Positions 31,960 through 40,355 of a stretch of 64,000 nt of DNA are shown piece after piece (position 1 is the first letter of the stretch; every line of letters begins with the position of its first letter). This DNA comes from JAWLGJ01 sp041685145. GTDB lineage: Bacteria > Pseudomonadota > Alphaproteobacteria > Rhodospirillales > Magnetospirillaceae. Location of the stretch: NCBI GenBank assembly GCA_041685145.1, contig JAWLGJ010000006.1, positions 18,476 through 82,475 on the forward strand, read 5' to 3'. Both the position numbers and the translations under genes were made by a program. The notes under the pieces were generated by a model. It made no database searches. It was not told where the DNA came from and saw nothing but the letters and a program-made list of their open reading frames with translations.

Positions 31960-34227
31960 CTAGAACCCCTTGAAAGGATTGGGACCAAGGGAGTCGATGG
32001 TTTCGACGAAGTCGTCGATCATCTTGGCGATCGCCTTGGAGTCGGCGATGGAGATTTCCATCTGCGTCACCCGCTCCTCTTCGAGCATCATGCTCTTCAG
32101 GGTTTCGCCCACCTTCGACATGCGCTCCTTGGCCATCGCCGAGCCCTTGACGAAGTGGCACTGGTAGTCGTCGCCCGGCTTGCAGCCCATCAGCACCACG
32201 CCGTCGTAGCCCACCGACAGCGCGTCCGAGATCCACAGCAGGCTGACCGAACCCAGGCAACGCACCGGGATGATGCGCACATAGGGGCTGTACTGCTCGC
32301 GGTTCAGGCCGGCCATGTCCAGCGCCGGATAGGCGTCGTTCTCGCAGGCGAGGATGAGGATGCGCGGCTTCTCGTCGAACTCGTCCGGGATCTCCACCGA
32401 CTTGATCATCGAGGAGATCATCTCGGGGTGGTAGTTCTCGAAGCTGATGGTGCGCACCGGGCAGGCGCCCATGCAGGTGCCGCAGCGCCGGCAGCGCGAC
32501 GGATTGACGATGGGATAGTCCTTCTCGTCCTCGTCGATGGCGCCGAAGGGGCATTCCACCGTGCAGCGGCGGCACTTGGTGCACTGGTTGTAATTGACGA
32601 TCGGGTAGGACATGTCGCCCGAGCGCGGGTGCACCGCCTCGCCCGACTGCGCGTTGCGCACGCACTGGATGGCCTTCAGCGCCGCGCCGGCGGCGTCCTG
32701 CGCCGCCTCGTGCGAGTCCATCGGCCGGCGCACCGGACCGGCGGTGTAGATGCCGGTGCGGCGGGTCTCGTAGGGGAAGCAGATGTAGTGCGAGTCCGCG
32801 AAGCCGTCGGCCAGGATGGGGACATGCGGCCCCTGCCGGTATTGCAGGTTCAGAAGCGGCGCTCCCGCCATCATCGGCCGCGCCGCCGGGTCCGCCTTCT
32901 CGGCCGCCTCGGCGCCCGCGAAGGTTAGCGGCGATCGGGGGTCGATGTCGTCGGTGACCTGGATCACCGCCGGCTCGGGGTTCTCGAAGGGCTGGTCGGC
33001 GACCGTTGAGTTGGGGACCATGCCGGTGGCCAGGACGACCATGTCCAGGCCCTCCATCGGCACCTCTTCCTGCAACAGTGCATCGTCGACCAGCACCTTC
33101 AGGCTGCCGTCGACCGACTTCACCTTGCCCTTGATGAAGATGACGCCCTTTTCCTGCGCGGCGCGATAGAATTCCTCGGCCTGGCCGGGGGTGCGCAGTT
33201 CATCGAAAATGATGTAGCAGGAGGTCTCCGGGTCCGCCTCGATCAGTTCCAGCGCCTGCTTGATCGACACCGAGCAGCACACCGACGAGCAATAGGGCAG
33301 ATGCTCGGGATCGCGCGAACCGGCGCACTGCACGAAGGCCACCGCCTTGGGTGCCTTGCCGTCGGAGGGGCGCGTCACGCCGCCCGCGGCCAGCAGCTTC
33401 TCCATCTCGACATTGGTGACCACGTCGGGCGAGGCGCCATAACCGAGATGCCCCAGCCGGGTGGCGTCATAGGGGCGCCAGCCGGTGGCGATGACGATGG
33501 CGCCCACCGTCTCGGTGCTGGCGGTGCCGCCCTGGTCGAGGTCGATCTCGAAACGACCCGGCATTCCCGCCGTCTTGGCGACGGTGCAGTTGGTCTTGAC
33601 GGTGATGAGGTCGTCGGCCTGCACCGCCTCGACCAGCTTGCCGATCTCGTTGGGCTGCGGCTCGCGGTAGGGAGGCTTGTGCGGCAAGTCCTTGGAGGCG
33701 TTGCGGGCGAAGCCGCCAAGCTGGTCGCTGCGCTCGATCAGCAGCACCTCGTGGCCCGCCGCCGCGGCCTCCAGCGCCGCCCGCATCCCGGTGAAGCCGC
33801 CCCCCAGCACCAGAATGCGCTGGCTCCACTCGCCCTCGGTGAAGGGCTGCGGCGTCTTCATGCGCGTCACCTGCGCCAGACCCATGCGGATCTGGTCGTC
33901 GGCGATCATCTGGGTGTCCTCGTCGCCGGCCGGATGGCTCCAGATGCACATCTCGCGCAGGTTGGCGCGTACCATCGGGGTGCCGTCGAAGCGGAAACGG
34001 TCGGTCATGACGCGGGGGGAACAGGCGGCGATGACCAGATCGGTCACGCCCTCGTTGGCCCGGTCGGCCTCGATCAGCGCCACCCCCTCCTCAGTGCACA
34101 GGGCATCGTGGCGGCGGCACAGCCCCGCCTTGTTCTCCTGCGCCACGCTCTCAAGCTGGTCCAGCGACAAACCCTCGCCGATGCCGCAGCCGCCGCACAG
34201 ATAGACGCCGGTCTTCCTGTCAGACAT
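31960..34227 (-). CDS. qmoB: QmoB-like HdrA/MvhD fusion flavoprotein
   Basis: 755-aa iron-sulfur flavoprotein. The N-terminus GVYLCGGCGIGEGL is the QmoB signature; an FAD-binding Rossmann motif ILVLGGGFTGMRAA is near residue 138; VQCAGSRDPEHLPYCSSVCC is the HdrA cysteine motif; two 4Fe-4S ferredoxin motifs follow (CTKCRRCTVECP, CRRCGTCMGACP). The C-terminal MvhD-like domain has VRCLG and MGCKPGDDYQCH for a 2Fe-2S cluster. In sulfate reducers and some sulfur oxidisers QmoB carries electrons between the quinone-side subunit and APS reductase. The gap to qmoA is 24 bp. Confidence 0.93.
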   Translation of the reverse strand: MSDRKTGVYLCGGCGIGEGLSLDQLESVAQENKAGLCRRHDALCTEEGVALIEADRANEGVTDLVIAACSPRVMTDRFRFDGTPMVRANLREMCIWSHPAGDEDTQMIADDQIRMGLAQVTRMKTPQPFTEGEWSQRILVLGGGFTGMRAALEAAAAGHEVLLIERSDQLGGFARNASKDLPHKPPYREPQPNEIGKLVEAVQADDLITVKTNCTVAKTAGMPGRFEIDLDQGGTASTETVGAIVIATGWRPYDATRLGHLGYGASPDVVTNVEMEKLLAAGGVTRPSDGKAPKAVAFVQCAGSRDPEHLPYCSSVCCSVSIKQALELIEADPETSCYIIFDELRTPGQAEEFYRAAQEKGVIFIKGKVKSVDGSLKVLVDDALLQEEVPMEGLDMVVLATGMVPNSTVADQPFENPEPAVIQVTDDIDPRSPLTFAGAEAAEKADPAARPMMAGAPLLNLQYRQGPHVPILADGFADSHYICFPYETRRTGIYTAGPVRRPMDSHEAAQDAAGAALKAIQCVRNAQSGEAVHPRSGDMSYPIVNYNQCTKCRRCTVECPFGAIDEDEKDYPIVNPSRCRRCGTCMGACPVRTISFENYHPEMISSMIKSVEIPDEFDEKPRILILACENDAYPALDMAGLNREQYSPYVRIIPVRCLGSVSLLWISDALSVGYDGVVLMGCKPGDDYQCHFVKGSAMAKERMSKVGETLKSMMLEEERVTQMEISIADSKAIAKMIDDFVETIDSLGPNPFKGF

Positions 34228-34251
34228 TGTTCGTGATCCTCCCTTCCCGCG

Positions 34252-35520
34252 TCACTGGCGCGCCCGGCCCGACACCGCCTGGATGGCCTTCATGGCCGCG
34301 GCGGTGGCGGATTGGACCGACATGGAGACATCGAGCGGCCCGGTGGCCACCCCGGCCGCCGAGACGGCCGCCTCCTCGGGAACGATGAAGCCGTAGTCGT
34401 CGACCGGCAGCTCCAGCGCCGTCGCCCGCCCGTTGAGCGCCGGCTGCATCCCCACCGCCAGCACCACCAGGTCGTAGGGCTCGCGGTAGATGTCGCGCGT
34501 GACCGTGTTCTCGCCGCAGACCACCGGGCGTCCGTCCTCGCCGGCCTCGATGCGCGCCGGCTTCGACTTGATCCAGTTCACCTGCGGATCGGCGGCCAGG
34601 CGGCGGTAGAAGTGCTCCAGCTTGTCGTGGGCGCGGATGTCGATGTAGTAGACGTCGACCTCGGCCTCGGCGTGCTGCTCGCGCACATAGGCGGCGTGCT
34701 TCATCGAGGCCAAACAGCAGATGCGCGAGCAGTAGGCGAGGTGGTTGTAATCGCGCGAACCCGCGCACTGGATCAGCGCCACGCGCTTCGGCGCCTCGTT
34801 GTTCGAGGGGCGCAGCACCTTGCCGCCGGTGGGGCCGTCATGAGCGGCGAGGCGTTCCATCTCGACATTGGTGATGACGTCGGGGATGGCGGCGTATTGA
34901 TAGCTGGTCAGCTTGCCGGCGTCATAGGGGTGCCAGCCGGTGGCCCAGATCACGGCGCCGACCTTGATCTCGAAGGTCTCTTCCTTGTCGTCCAGATCAA
35001 CGGCGTCGTATTTGCACGCCGCCTTGATCTTGTCCGCCTCGGGGGTGCCGATGACCTCGGGCGCGATGACATAGCGCATGGGGAACGCCATCTCGTGCGG
35101 CAGATGCGCCGCCTTCACCTTGTCGAGGTTGTGGTTGAAGGGGTTGGCCACTTCGGTCTCGGCGGCGGCGGCGCAGTCGCCGCAGGCGGTGCAGCGGGTG
35201 TTGACGTAGCGCGGGGCGCGCTTGACCGTCACCGTGAAGTCGCCCTTGCCGCCCGCGACTTTGTCCACCTCGCACATCGTGAAGACGCTCACACGGCGGT
35301 TCTTCTTGATGCGCTGATAGTTGATCTCCAGGCCGCAGGTGGGATGGCACAGCTTGGGGAAGTAGCGGTTGAGCTGGGCGACGCGGCCGCCCAGCGTGGC
35401 GCTCTTCTCCAGCAGCACCACGTCATAGCCCGACTCCGCGGCCTCCAGCGCCGCCGAGATGCCGCTGATGCCGCCGCCGACGACAAGGATGGTCTGGCTG
35501 CTAGGCCCCTGATTGGTCAT
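34252..35520 (-). CDS. qmoA: QmoA-like HdrA-family flavoprotein
   Basis: 422-aa FAD protein of the QmoA type. The dinucleotide motif VVGGGISGISAALEAAESGY opens it, and the QmoA signature YFPKLCHPTCGLEIN follows near residue 53. CTACGDCAAAAETE may hold a cluster in part (the fourth cysteine is not obvious), and LIQCAGSRDYNHLAYCSRICC is the HdrA cysteine motif. ATG 35520 follows AGGGGG. It is the first gene of qmoA-qmoB-hdrC-hdrB, so the promoter should lie in 35521-35700. It is paralogous to qmoB in the flavin core. Confidence 0.93.
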   Translation of the reverse strand: MTNQGPSSQTILVVGGGISGISAALEAAESGYDVVLLEKSATLGGRVAQLNRYFPKLCHPTCGLEINYQRIKKNRRVSVFTMCEVDKVAGGKGDFTVTVKRAPRYVNTRCTACGDCAAAAETEVANPFNHNLDKVKAAHLPHEMAFPMRYVIAPEVIGTPEADKIKAACKYDAVDLDDKEETFEIKVGAVIWATGWHPYDAGKLTSYQYAAIPDVITNVEMERLAAHDGPTGGKVLRPSNNEAPKRVALIQCAGSRDYNHLAYCSRICCLASMKHAAYVREQHAEAEVDVYYIDIRAHDKLEHFYRRLAADPQVNWIKSKPARIEAGEDGRPVVCGENTVTRDIYREPYDLVVLAVGMQPALNGRATALELPVDDYGFIVPEEAAVSAAGVATGPLDVSMSVQSATAAAMKAIQAVSGRARQ

Positions 35521-35613
35521 ATGGCACCCCCTGCCACGCCAAGGCGAAGGAAGCGTGCCGCAAGGCCCCCGGTGGTGGACGTTTCCATTCGCCTGGACGT
35601 ATATTAGCGTAAT

Positions 35614-35656
35614 TTGATTTCCGGCAGTGTTACGCCGATTTGTACCCTGAAATCAA
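35614..35656. promoter_or_regulatory. Widely spaced inverted repeat upstream of qmoA
   Basis: TTGATTTC and its perfect complement GAAATCAA have centres 35 bp apart, about 95-135 bp before the qmoA start codon. Such spacing suits a looping or tetrameric regulator rather than a simple FNR dimer. The regulator is unknown. Confidence 0.4.
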
Positions 35657-35737
35657 GGGAAATCCGTCTTCCGCACCGGCGCCGGAGGGCGCCGCCCACC
35701 CCGGCCGGGCGCCGCCGCCGCCCATGCCTTCGTCGGG

Positions 35738-35767
35738 TTGGCTTCCGCGGCGCCTTTGGCGTATAAT
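35738..35767 (+). promoter_or_regulatory. Sigma-70-type promoter of the CBS-domain gene
   Basis: TTGGCT and a perfect TATAAT are separated by 18 bp, about 66 bp upstream of the GTG start at 35834. The leader that follows is A-rich and ends in the ribosome site GGGAGGA. Confidence 0.7.
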
Positions 35768-35833
35768 TCCACGAGAAAAATAGGGTAAAAAAAGAAAACC
35801 CGTTAGATAACATACAGTTCGAGGGAGGACGAC

Positions 35834-36268
35834 GTGACCGTACGCACCCTGCTCGAGGCGGGCAACGGCCATCTGACCACCGTTGGCCCCGACGTGAAGA
35901 TCGAGACCGTGGCCGCGCGGCTGCACGAGAAGAACATCGGCGCCATGCCGGTGGTCGACGACGCCGGCAAGCTGCTGGGCATCATCTCCGAGCGCGACGT
36001 CGTCGCCGCCATCGCCCGCCGGGGCGCGGCGGCGCTGTCGCAGGCGGTCCGCGAGACGATGACCAGCAACGTCTTCGTTGCCCGCGCCGACGATTCCGTG
36101 CCCGACGTGATGAAGGTGATGAGCGCCCGGCGCATCCGCCACCTGCCGGTGATGGAGGGCGAGCGCGTGATGGGAATGATCTCCATCCGCGATCTTATCC
36201 GCCAGCAGTTGGTGAACTGCGAGCTGGAAAAGAACGTCCTGCGCGATTACGCCTTCGCCCGCCAATAG
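35834..36268 (+). CDS. Two-CBS-domain protein
   Basis: 144-aa protein consisting of a CBS pair, starting with GTG 35834 behind GGGAGGA. The first CBS runs from about residue 10 to 60 (IGAMPVVDDAGKLLGIISERDVV), the second from about 75 to 130 (RRIRHLPVMEGERVMGMISIRDLI). CBS pairs bind adenine nucleotides (ATP, AMP, SAM) as energy or redox sensors. No enzyme domain is attached, so it probably acts on a partner. It is divergent from the qmo-hdr operon and has its own promoter. Confidence 0.9.
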   Translation: MTVRTLLEAGNGHLTTVGPDVKIETVAARLHEKNIGAMPVVDDAGKLLGIISERDVVAAIARRGAAALSQAVRETMTSNVFVARADDSVPDVMKVMSARRIRHLPVMEGERVMGMISIRDLIRQQLVNCELEKNVLRDYAFARQ

Positions 36269-36276
36269 GGCGGGCG

Positions 36277-36813
36277 TCATCCGGCGGCGACGTCGGCCAG
36301 GAACGAGTCCAGAAAGCGGCCCAGGTCCGCCCAGTCGGTGTATTCGGTATCGCCCTGGGTGGGCTGGTGCTTCTCGCGGGCGATGCGGCGCATGATCCAG
36401 CGCCGGAAGAAGTCGTATTGCGTGAAGCGGAAGGCCCCGGCGGCGAGATGGACGCGCGCCGGGTGCCAGCCGGTCTGGGCCAGGAACTGCTCGGCGCAGG
36501 CCAGAGCGTCGGCACGGTCCTCGGCATCGCCAGCCGCCGACAGGCTGACCGAGACGAAGGCCGCCGGCTTCCGCTCCAGCGCCGGCCGGTGCGCCTTCAC
36601 GAAGTGCTCGACCGCCGCCTGGTGGTGGCCCATGTGCACCGAGCCGGCAACGATGGCGGCATCGTAACCGGCCATGTCCAGACCCGCCGGCAGCGCCGCC
36701 GCGTCATGGGCGTCGGCGTCGTGCCCGCGCCCGCGCGCCTGCTCGGCCAGCCAGTCGGCGATCTTGCGGGTCTGGCCCTCGGTGGTGGCGTAAACGATCA
36801 ACAGCCTTGCCAT
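36277..36813 (-). CDS. hemG: HemG-like protoporphyrinogen IX dehydrogenase
   Basis: Flavodoxin-fold protein, 178 aa, starting at ATG 36813 (GGGAGG upstream). The FMN phosphate loop is YATTEGQTRKIA; GSVHMGHHQAAVEHFVKAH follows. The C-terminal insert FRFTQYDFFRRWIMRRI and YTDWADLGRF match the HemG-specific part that separates this enzyme from ordinary flavodoxins. HemG oxidises protoporphyrinogen IX to protoporphyrin IX, giving electrons to menaquinone or ubiquinone at the membrane, without oxygen. HemJ is the commoner solution in alphaproteobacteria. It converges on the CBS gene, 8 bp apart. Confidence 0.85.
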   Translation of the reverse strand: MARLLIVYATTEGQTRKIADWLAEQARGRGHDADAHDAAALPAGLDMAGYDAAIVAGSVHMGHHQAAVEHFVKAHRPALERKPAAFVSVSLSAAGDAEDRADALACAEQFLAQTGWHPARVHLAAGAFRFTQYDFFRRWIMRRIAREKHQPTQGDTEYTDWADLGRFLDSFLADVAAG

Positions 36814-36841
36814 GTCGGCCTCCCGCCATCCCGGCGCCCGT

Positions 36842-37306
36842 TCACCCGCCGCCGGTGCGCGCCTTTTCCACCCAGCCGCCGCCCTCGGACTGCTGGTAAT
36901 AGACGAGGTCGTGCCCCTCGTCCTTCCAGCGGCGCCAGCGTTCGCGCGCCGCCGCCAGCGCCGCGTCGTCATTGCCGTCGAACAGGTCGAGGCAGCGGGC
37001 ATAGCCGGCAACGTCGCGCGGGGTCGCGCCGTCGACCAGCACCAACACGTCGGCGCCGTTGGGGTTCTCCTCGACAGCGGTCAGCCACACCGGCTGGCGC
37101 TCCGCCTCGCCATCGCGGGCGGTGCCGTGCGGCAGCCACGAGGCCGGGTCATAGGTCCACAGATGCGCGTCCAGCGCCGCCACGCGCTCGGCCGAGCTTG
37201 CCAGCACCACCGAGCGATGCCCGGCCGACATCGCCTTTTCCAGCAGCTTGGGGAGCGCCTGCTCCAGCGGCCAGCGTTGCAGGTGATAGAAGCCGATGCG
37301 GGTCAT
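36842..37306 (-). CDS. holC: DNA polymerase III chi subunit
   Basis: HolC, 154 aa, a clamp-loader accessory that contacts single-strand-binding protein. Start ATG 37306. Visible family motifs are IGFYHLQRWPLEQALPKLLEKA at the start, RSVVLASSAERVAALDAHLWTYDPASWLPHG in the middle and the ARERWRRWKDEGHDLVYYQQ end. The pepA-holC neighbourhood is conserved in proteobacteria; here it follows the shorter aminopeptidase paralog by 10 bp, so they are co-transcribed. Confidence 0.9.
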   Translation of the reverse strand: MTRIGFYHLQRWPLEQALPKLLEKAMSAGHRSVVLASSAERVAALDAHLWTYDPASWLPHGTARDGEAERQPVWLTAVEENPNGADVLVLVDGATPRDVAGYARCLDLFDGNDDAALAAARERWRRWKDEGHDLVYYQQSEGGGWVEKARTGGG

Positions 37307-37316
37307 GCCCGGCAGC

Positions 37317-38780
37317 CTACACCGCGCCGCAGGCCGCCGCCAGCAGCCGCACCCCGAAGCCGGTGGGCCCCTTTGGCCCCAGCGCCCAGTCCTCCTCCGC
37401 CAGGGCGGTGCCGGCGATGTCGAGATGCGCCCAGGCCACGCGGGGGGGAACGAAGTGCTGCAGGAAGCGCGCCGCGTGGAGGGCATCCGGCACCCGCCCC
37501 CAGGCGGCGTTGCGTAAATCCGCCACCTCGGAGGTCAAGGCCTCGTCATGCGCGTCGGACAGCGGCAGCCGCCACAGGGGCTCGTCCACCGCCTCGCCGG
37601 CGCGCAGCAGGCGTTCCGCCAGGGCGTTGTCGGCGGTGAACAGGCCGGCGCGGTGGCGTCCCAGCGCCGTCACGACGGCGCCGGTCAGGGTGGCGATGTC
37701 GATGATCCGCGCCGGGGCCAGCCGCGCCCCCGCCCAGGCAATGGCGTCGGCCAGCACCAACCGGCCCTCGGCGTCGGTGTCGGTCACCTCCACCGTCCGC
37801 CCGGAGCAGGAATACAACACGTCGCCGGGGCGCATGGCGCCGCCGGCGGGCATGTTCTCGGCCAGCGGCAGCACCGCCGCGACATTCACCGGCGCCGCCA
37901 TCCCCGCCAGCGCCCGCACCGCCCCCAGGCAGGCGGCGGCACCGGCCATGTCGGCCTTCATTTCCCACATATCATCGCCGCGCTTCAGCGAGATGCCGCC
38001 GGTGTCGAAGGTGATGCCCTTGCCCACCAGCGCCGTCACCGGGGCGTCGGCGCCGCCGCCGCTCCACGACACCGTCACCAGCCGCGGCGGCCGCGCGCTG
38101 CCGCGCCCCACCGCCGCCAGCAGGCCCAGCCCCTCCTCGCCGATGGCGTCCTCGTCCAGGATGTCCACCTCGCAGCCCAGGCCGGGGAGCGCCAGCGCGT
38201 GGTCGGCGAAATCCTCCGGCCCCAGGCGGTTGCCGGGCTCGGCGACCAGGTCGCGGGCCAGCAGCACCCCGTCGGCGAGGTGGTCCAGCCGCCGCCAGGA
38301 CGCCGCCGCGGCCGCCGGGTCCGCGGCGGCGATCACCACCTCCTCCGGCGGCTCCCACTCGTCCTCGGCGGGGCGCGAGCGCAGGTCCGGCGGCGGCCGC
38401 CACAGGCGCAGGCTCATGCCCAACGCCAGATGAGCGGCGGCGTTGCCGTCGAGGTCGAGGCATACCGACAGGCGCTGTCCCCCCGCCTCCAGCGCCGCCG
38501 CCATCACCGCACCGCCGAGGCGGGCCGCACGGGCATCGTCGAAGGCGCTTTCAACGCCGAGGCCGACCAGCAGAACCCGCCCGGCGGCCAGACCCGGCGG
38601 CACCGCCAGCGCCAGCACCTCGCCCTCGCCGCCGCGAAAGCGGCTGTGGGCGACGGCGGCCATGATGCCGCCACCGGCATCCAGCGCCGCCAGCGCCGGC
38701 GTGGGGCGGCCGTCCCGCCACATGCCCACCGCCAGCAGCGGCGCCTCCGGCGGCGGCCGCTCGGCGAAGCGAATGTCCAC
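37317..38780 (-). CDS. M17 leucyl aminopeptidase paralog 1
   Basis: M17-family metallo-aminopeptidase, 487 aa. It starts at GTG 38780, directly after the TAG stop of the next M17 gene (38781), with GAGGA in that gene's 3' end. The metal/active-site stretches are GKGITFDTGGISLK and TDTDAEGRLVLADA, so the two-zinc site is complete, although the usual NTDAEGR is TDTDAEGR. It is Ala/Gly-rich and more diverged than its partner, especially in the N-terminal domain. It removes N-terminal residues from peptides; a second role as regulator is possible in this family. Confidence 0.9.
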   Translation of the reverse strand: MDIRFAERPPPEAPLLAVGMWRDGRPTPALAALDAGGGIMAAVAHSRFRGGEGEVLALAVPPGLAAGRVLLVGLGVESAFDDARAARLGGAVMAAALEAGGQRLSVCLDLDGNAAAHLALGMSLRLWRPPPDLRSRPAEDEWEPPEEVVIAAADPAAAAASWRRLDHLADGVLLARDLVAEPGNRLGPEDFADHALALPGLGCEVDILDEDAIGEEGLGLLAAVGRGSARPPRLVTVSWSGGGADAPVTALVGKGITFDTGGISLKRGDDMWEMKADMAGAAACLGAVRALAGMAAPVNVAAVLPLAENMPAGGAMRPGDVLYSCSGRTVEVTDTDAEGRLVLADAIAWAGARLAPARIIDIATLTGAVVTALGRHRAGLFTADNALAERLLRAGEAVDEPLWRLPLSDAHDEALTSEVADLRNAAWGRVPDALHAARFLQHFVPPRVAWAHLDIAGTALAEEDWALGPKGPTGFGVRLLAAACGAV

Positions 38781-40277
38781 CTAGTCGTCCTCGCAATGCT
38801 CCGCGACCAGGCGGTCGAGCAGGCGCACGCCGAAGGCGGTGGCGCCCTTGGGCACGGTCGGCTGGTCCTTCTTCGACCAGGTGACACCGGCGATGTCGAT
38901 ATGCGCCCAGGGCACGTCGTTGACGAAGCGTTGCAGGAACTGGGCGGCGGTGATCGAGCCGGCCTCGCGCCCGCCCACATTCTTCATGTCGGCGATGTCG
39001 GACTTGATCTGCTTGTCATAGGCGTCGCCGAGCGGAAAGCGCCACACCTTCTCGCCGGTGGCGCTGCCTGCGGCGGCGATGCGTTCGGCCAGGGCGTCGT
39101 CATTGGCGAACAGCCCCGCGTGCTGGTCGCCCAGGGCAATGAGGATGGCGCCGGTCAGCGTCGCCAGATCGACCATGAAGCGCGGCTTGAAGCGATCCTG
39201 GGTGTACCAGAGGGCGTCGGCCAGCACCAGCCGCCCCTCGGCGTCGGTGTTGATGACCTCGACCGTCTGGCCCGACAGCGTCGTCACCACGTCGCCCGGC
39301 CGCTGCGCCGCGCCCGAGGGCATGTTCTCGACGAGGCCGACGACCCCGACCACATTGGCTTTCGCCTTGCGCGCCGCCAGCGCCCGCATCAGGCCGACGA
39401 CCACGCCGGCGCCGCCCATGTCCCACTTCATGTCCTCCATGCTGGCGGAGGGCTTGATGGAGATGCCGCCGGAATCGAAGGTGACGCCCTTGCCGACGAA
39501 GGCGGTTGGCGCCTCGCCCCCCTTGTCGCCCTTCCAGTGCATGACCACGAGCTGCGATTCGCGCTCCGAGCCCTGGCCCACCGCCAGCAGCGCCCCGAAA
39601 CCCATCTTGCGGAGCTGCTTCTCGCCGAAGACCTCGACCTCGACGCCCAGTTCGCTCAGCCTCTCGGCCTCGCGGGCGAGGGTCTCGGGATAGATGACGT
39701 TGGCGGGCTCGCTGACCAGGTCGCGGGTGACGAAGACGCCCTCGGCGACCGCATCCAGGGGCTGATACAGCTTCTTGGCGTCGGCGTGGTCGGCGAGCAG
39801 CAGCGCGATCTTCTTGAGGCTGGGCTTGTCCTCCTTCTTTTCCTTGGTGCGGTATTTGTCGAAGCGGTACGAGCCCAGGCGCGCCCCGAACCCCACCTGG
39901 GCGGCGAATTCGGCCGGCGCCAGCGAGCAGCCCTCGATGGCGTCGATCGCGATGGACAACAGCTTGTCCTCGCCGGCGCGGCCCAGGCGCGCCACGGCGT
40001 TGCCGCCCAGGTTCTGGGCCTGCAGGACGTCGATCTCCTTCGCCTTGCCCAGCCCGGCCAGCAGCACCCGCGACACCCCCATCTCGGGCGGAGCCACCAC
40101 CTCCAGGGTCTGGTCCTTGCCGCCCTTGAAGCGGCTGGCCTTCATGGCGCGGGTCAGCGCGCCGCCGGTGCGTTCGTCCACCTGCCGCGCCGTCGGGGTG
40201 AGCACGCGCCCGTCCAGGACGCCGACGACAAGGCTGCCCTCGCCGGGCAGTTCGGGCTTGGCGAAGGTGATCTTCAT
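38781..40277 (-). CDS. pepA: Leucyl aminopeptidase PepA
   Basis: Canonical M17 leucyl aminopeptidase, 498 aa, ATG 40277. The catalytic lysine and metal ligands lie in FVGKGVTFDSGGISIKPS, the second set in EVINTDAEGRLVLADAL, and the arginine of the active site in NTDAEGR. It has the standard N-terminal domain and full length. It acts as a hexamer in the cytoplasm, releasing N-terminal amino acids. Tandem with a diverged copy at 37317; the two stop/start codons abut, so translation is coupled. Confidence 0.95.
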   Translation of the reverse strand: MKITFAKPELPGEGSLVVGVLDGRVLTPTARQVDERTGGALTRAMKASRFKGGKDQTLEVVAPPEMGVSRVLLAGLGKAKEIDVLQAQNLGGNAVARLGRAGEDKLLSIAIDAIEGCSLAPAEFAAQVGFGARLGSYRFDKYRTKEKKEDKPSLKKIALLLADHADAKKLYQPLDAVAEGVFVTRDLVSEPANVIYPETLAREAERLSELGVEVEVFGEKQLRKMGFGALLAVGQGSERESQLVVMHWKGDKGGEAPTAFVGKGVTFDSGGISIKPSASMEDMKWDMGGAGVVVGLMRALAARKAKANVVGVVGLVENMPSGAAQRPGDVVTTLSGQTVEVINTDAEGRLVLADALWYTQDRFKPRFMVDLATLTGAILIALGDQHAGLFANDDALAERIAAAGSATGEKVWRFPLGDAYDKQIKSDIADMKNVGGREAGSITAAQFLQRFVNDVPWAHIDIAGVTWSKKDQPTVPKGATAFGVRLLDRLVAEHCEDD

Positions 40278-40355
40278 TCAGCTAACCTCTTCGATGCAGG
40301 GAGTTGACGGCGATAGCCTCAATGTAATCGGACGGACGGCGAAGGAAAGGGTGCA

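Larger units (their letters stand above)
35521..35833. other. Divergent regulatory region, qmoA / CBS-domain gene
   Basis: 313 bp without a gene. The qmoA side (35600-35660) is AT-rich and palindromic: ATTAGCGTAAT at 35603-35613, and TTGATTTC / GAAATCAA at 35614-35621 and 35649-35656. A minus-strand TAATAT at 35601-35606 could be the qmoA -10. The other side has a good promoter for the CBS gene at 35738-35767 and an A-rich leader. Confidence 0.6.
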
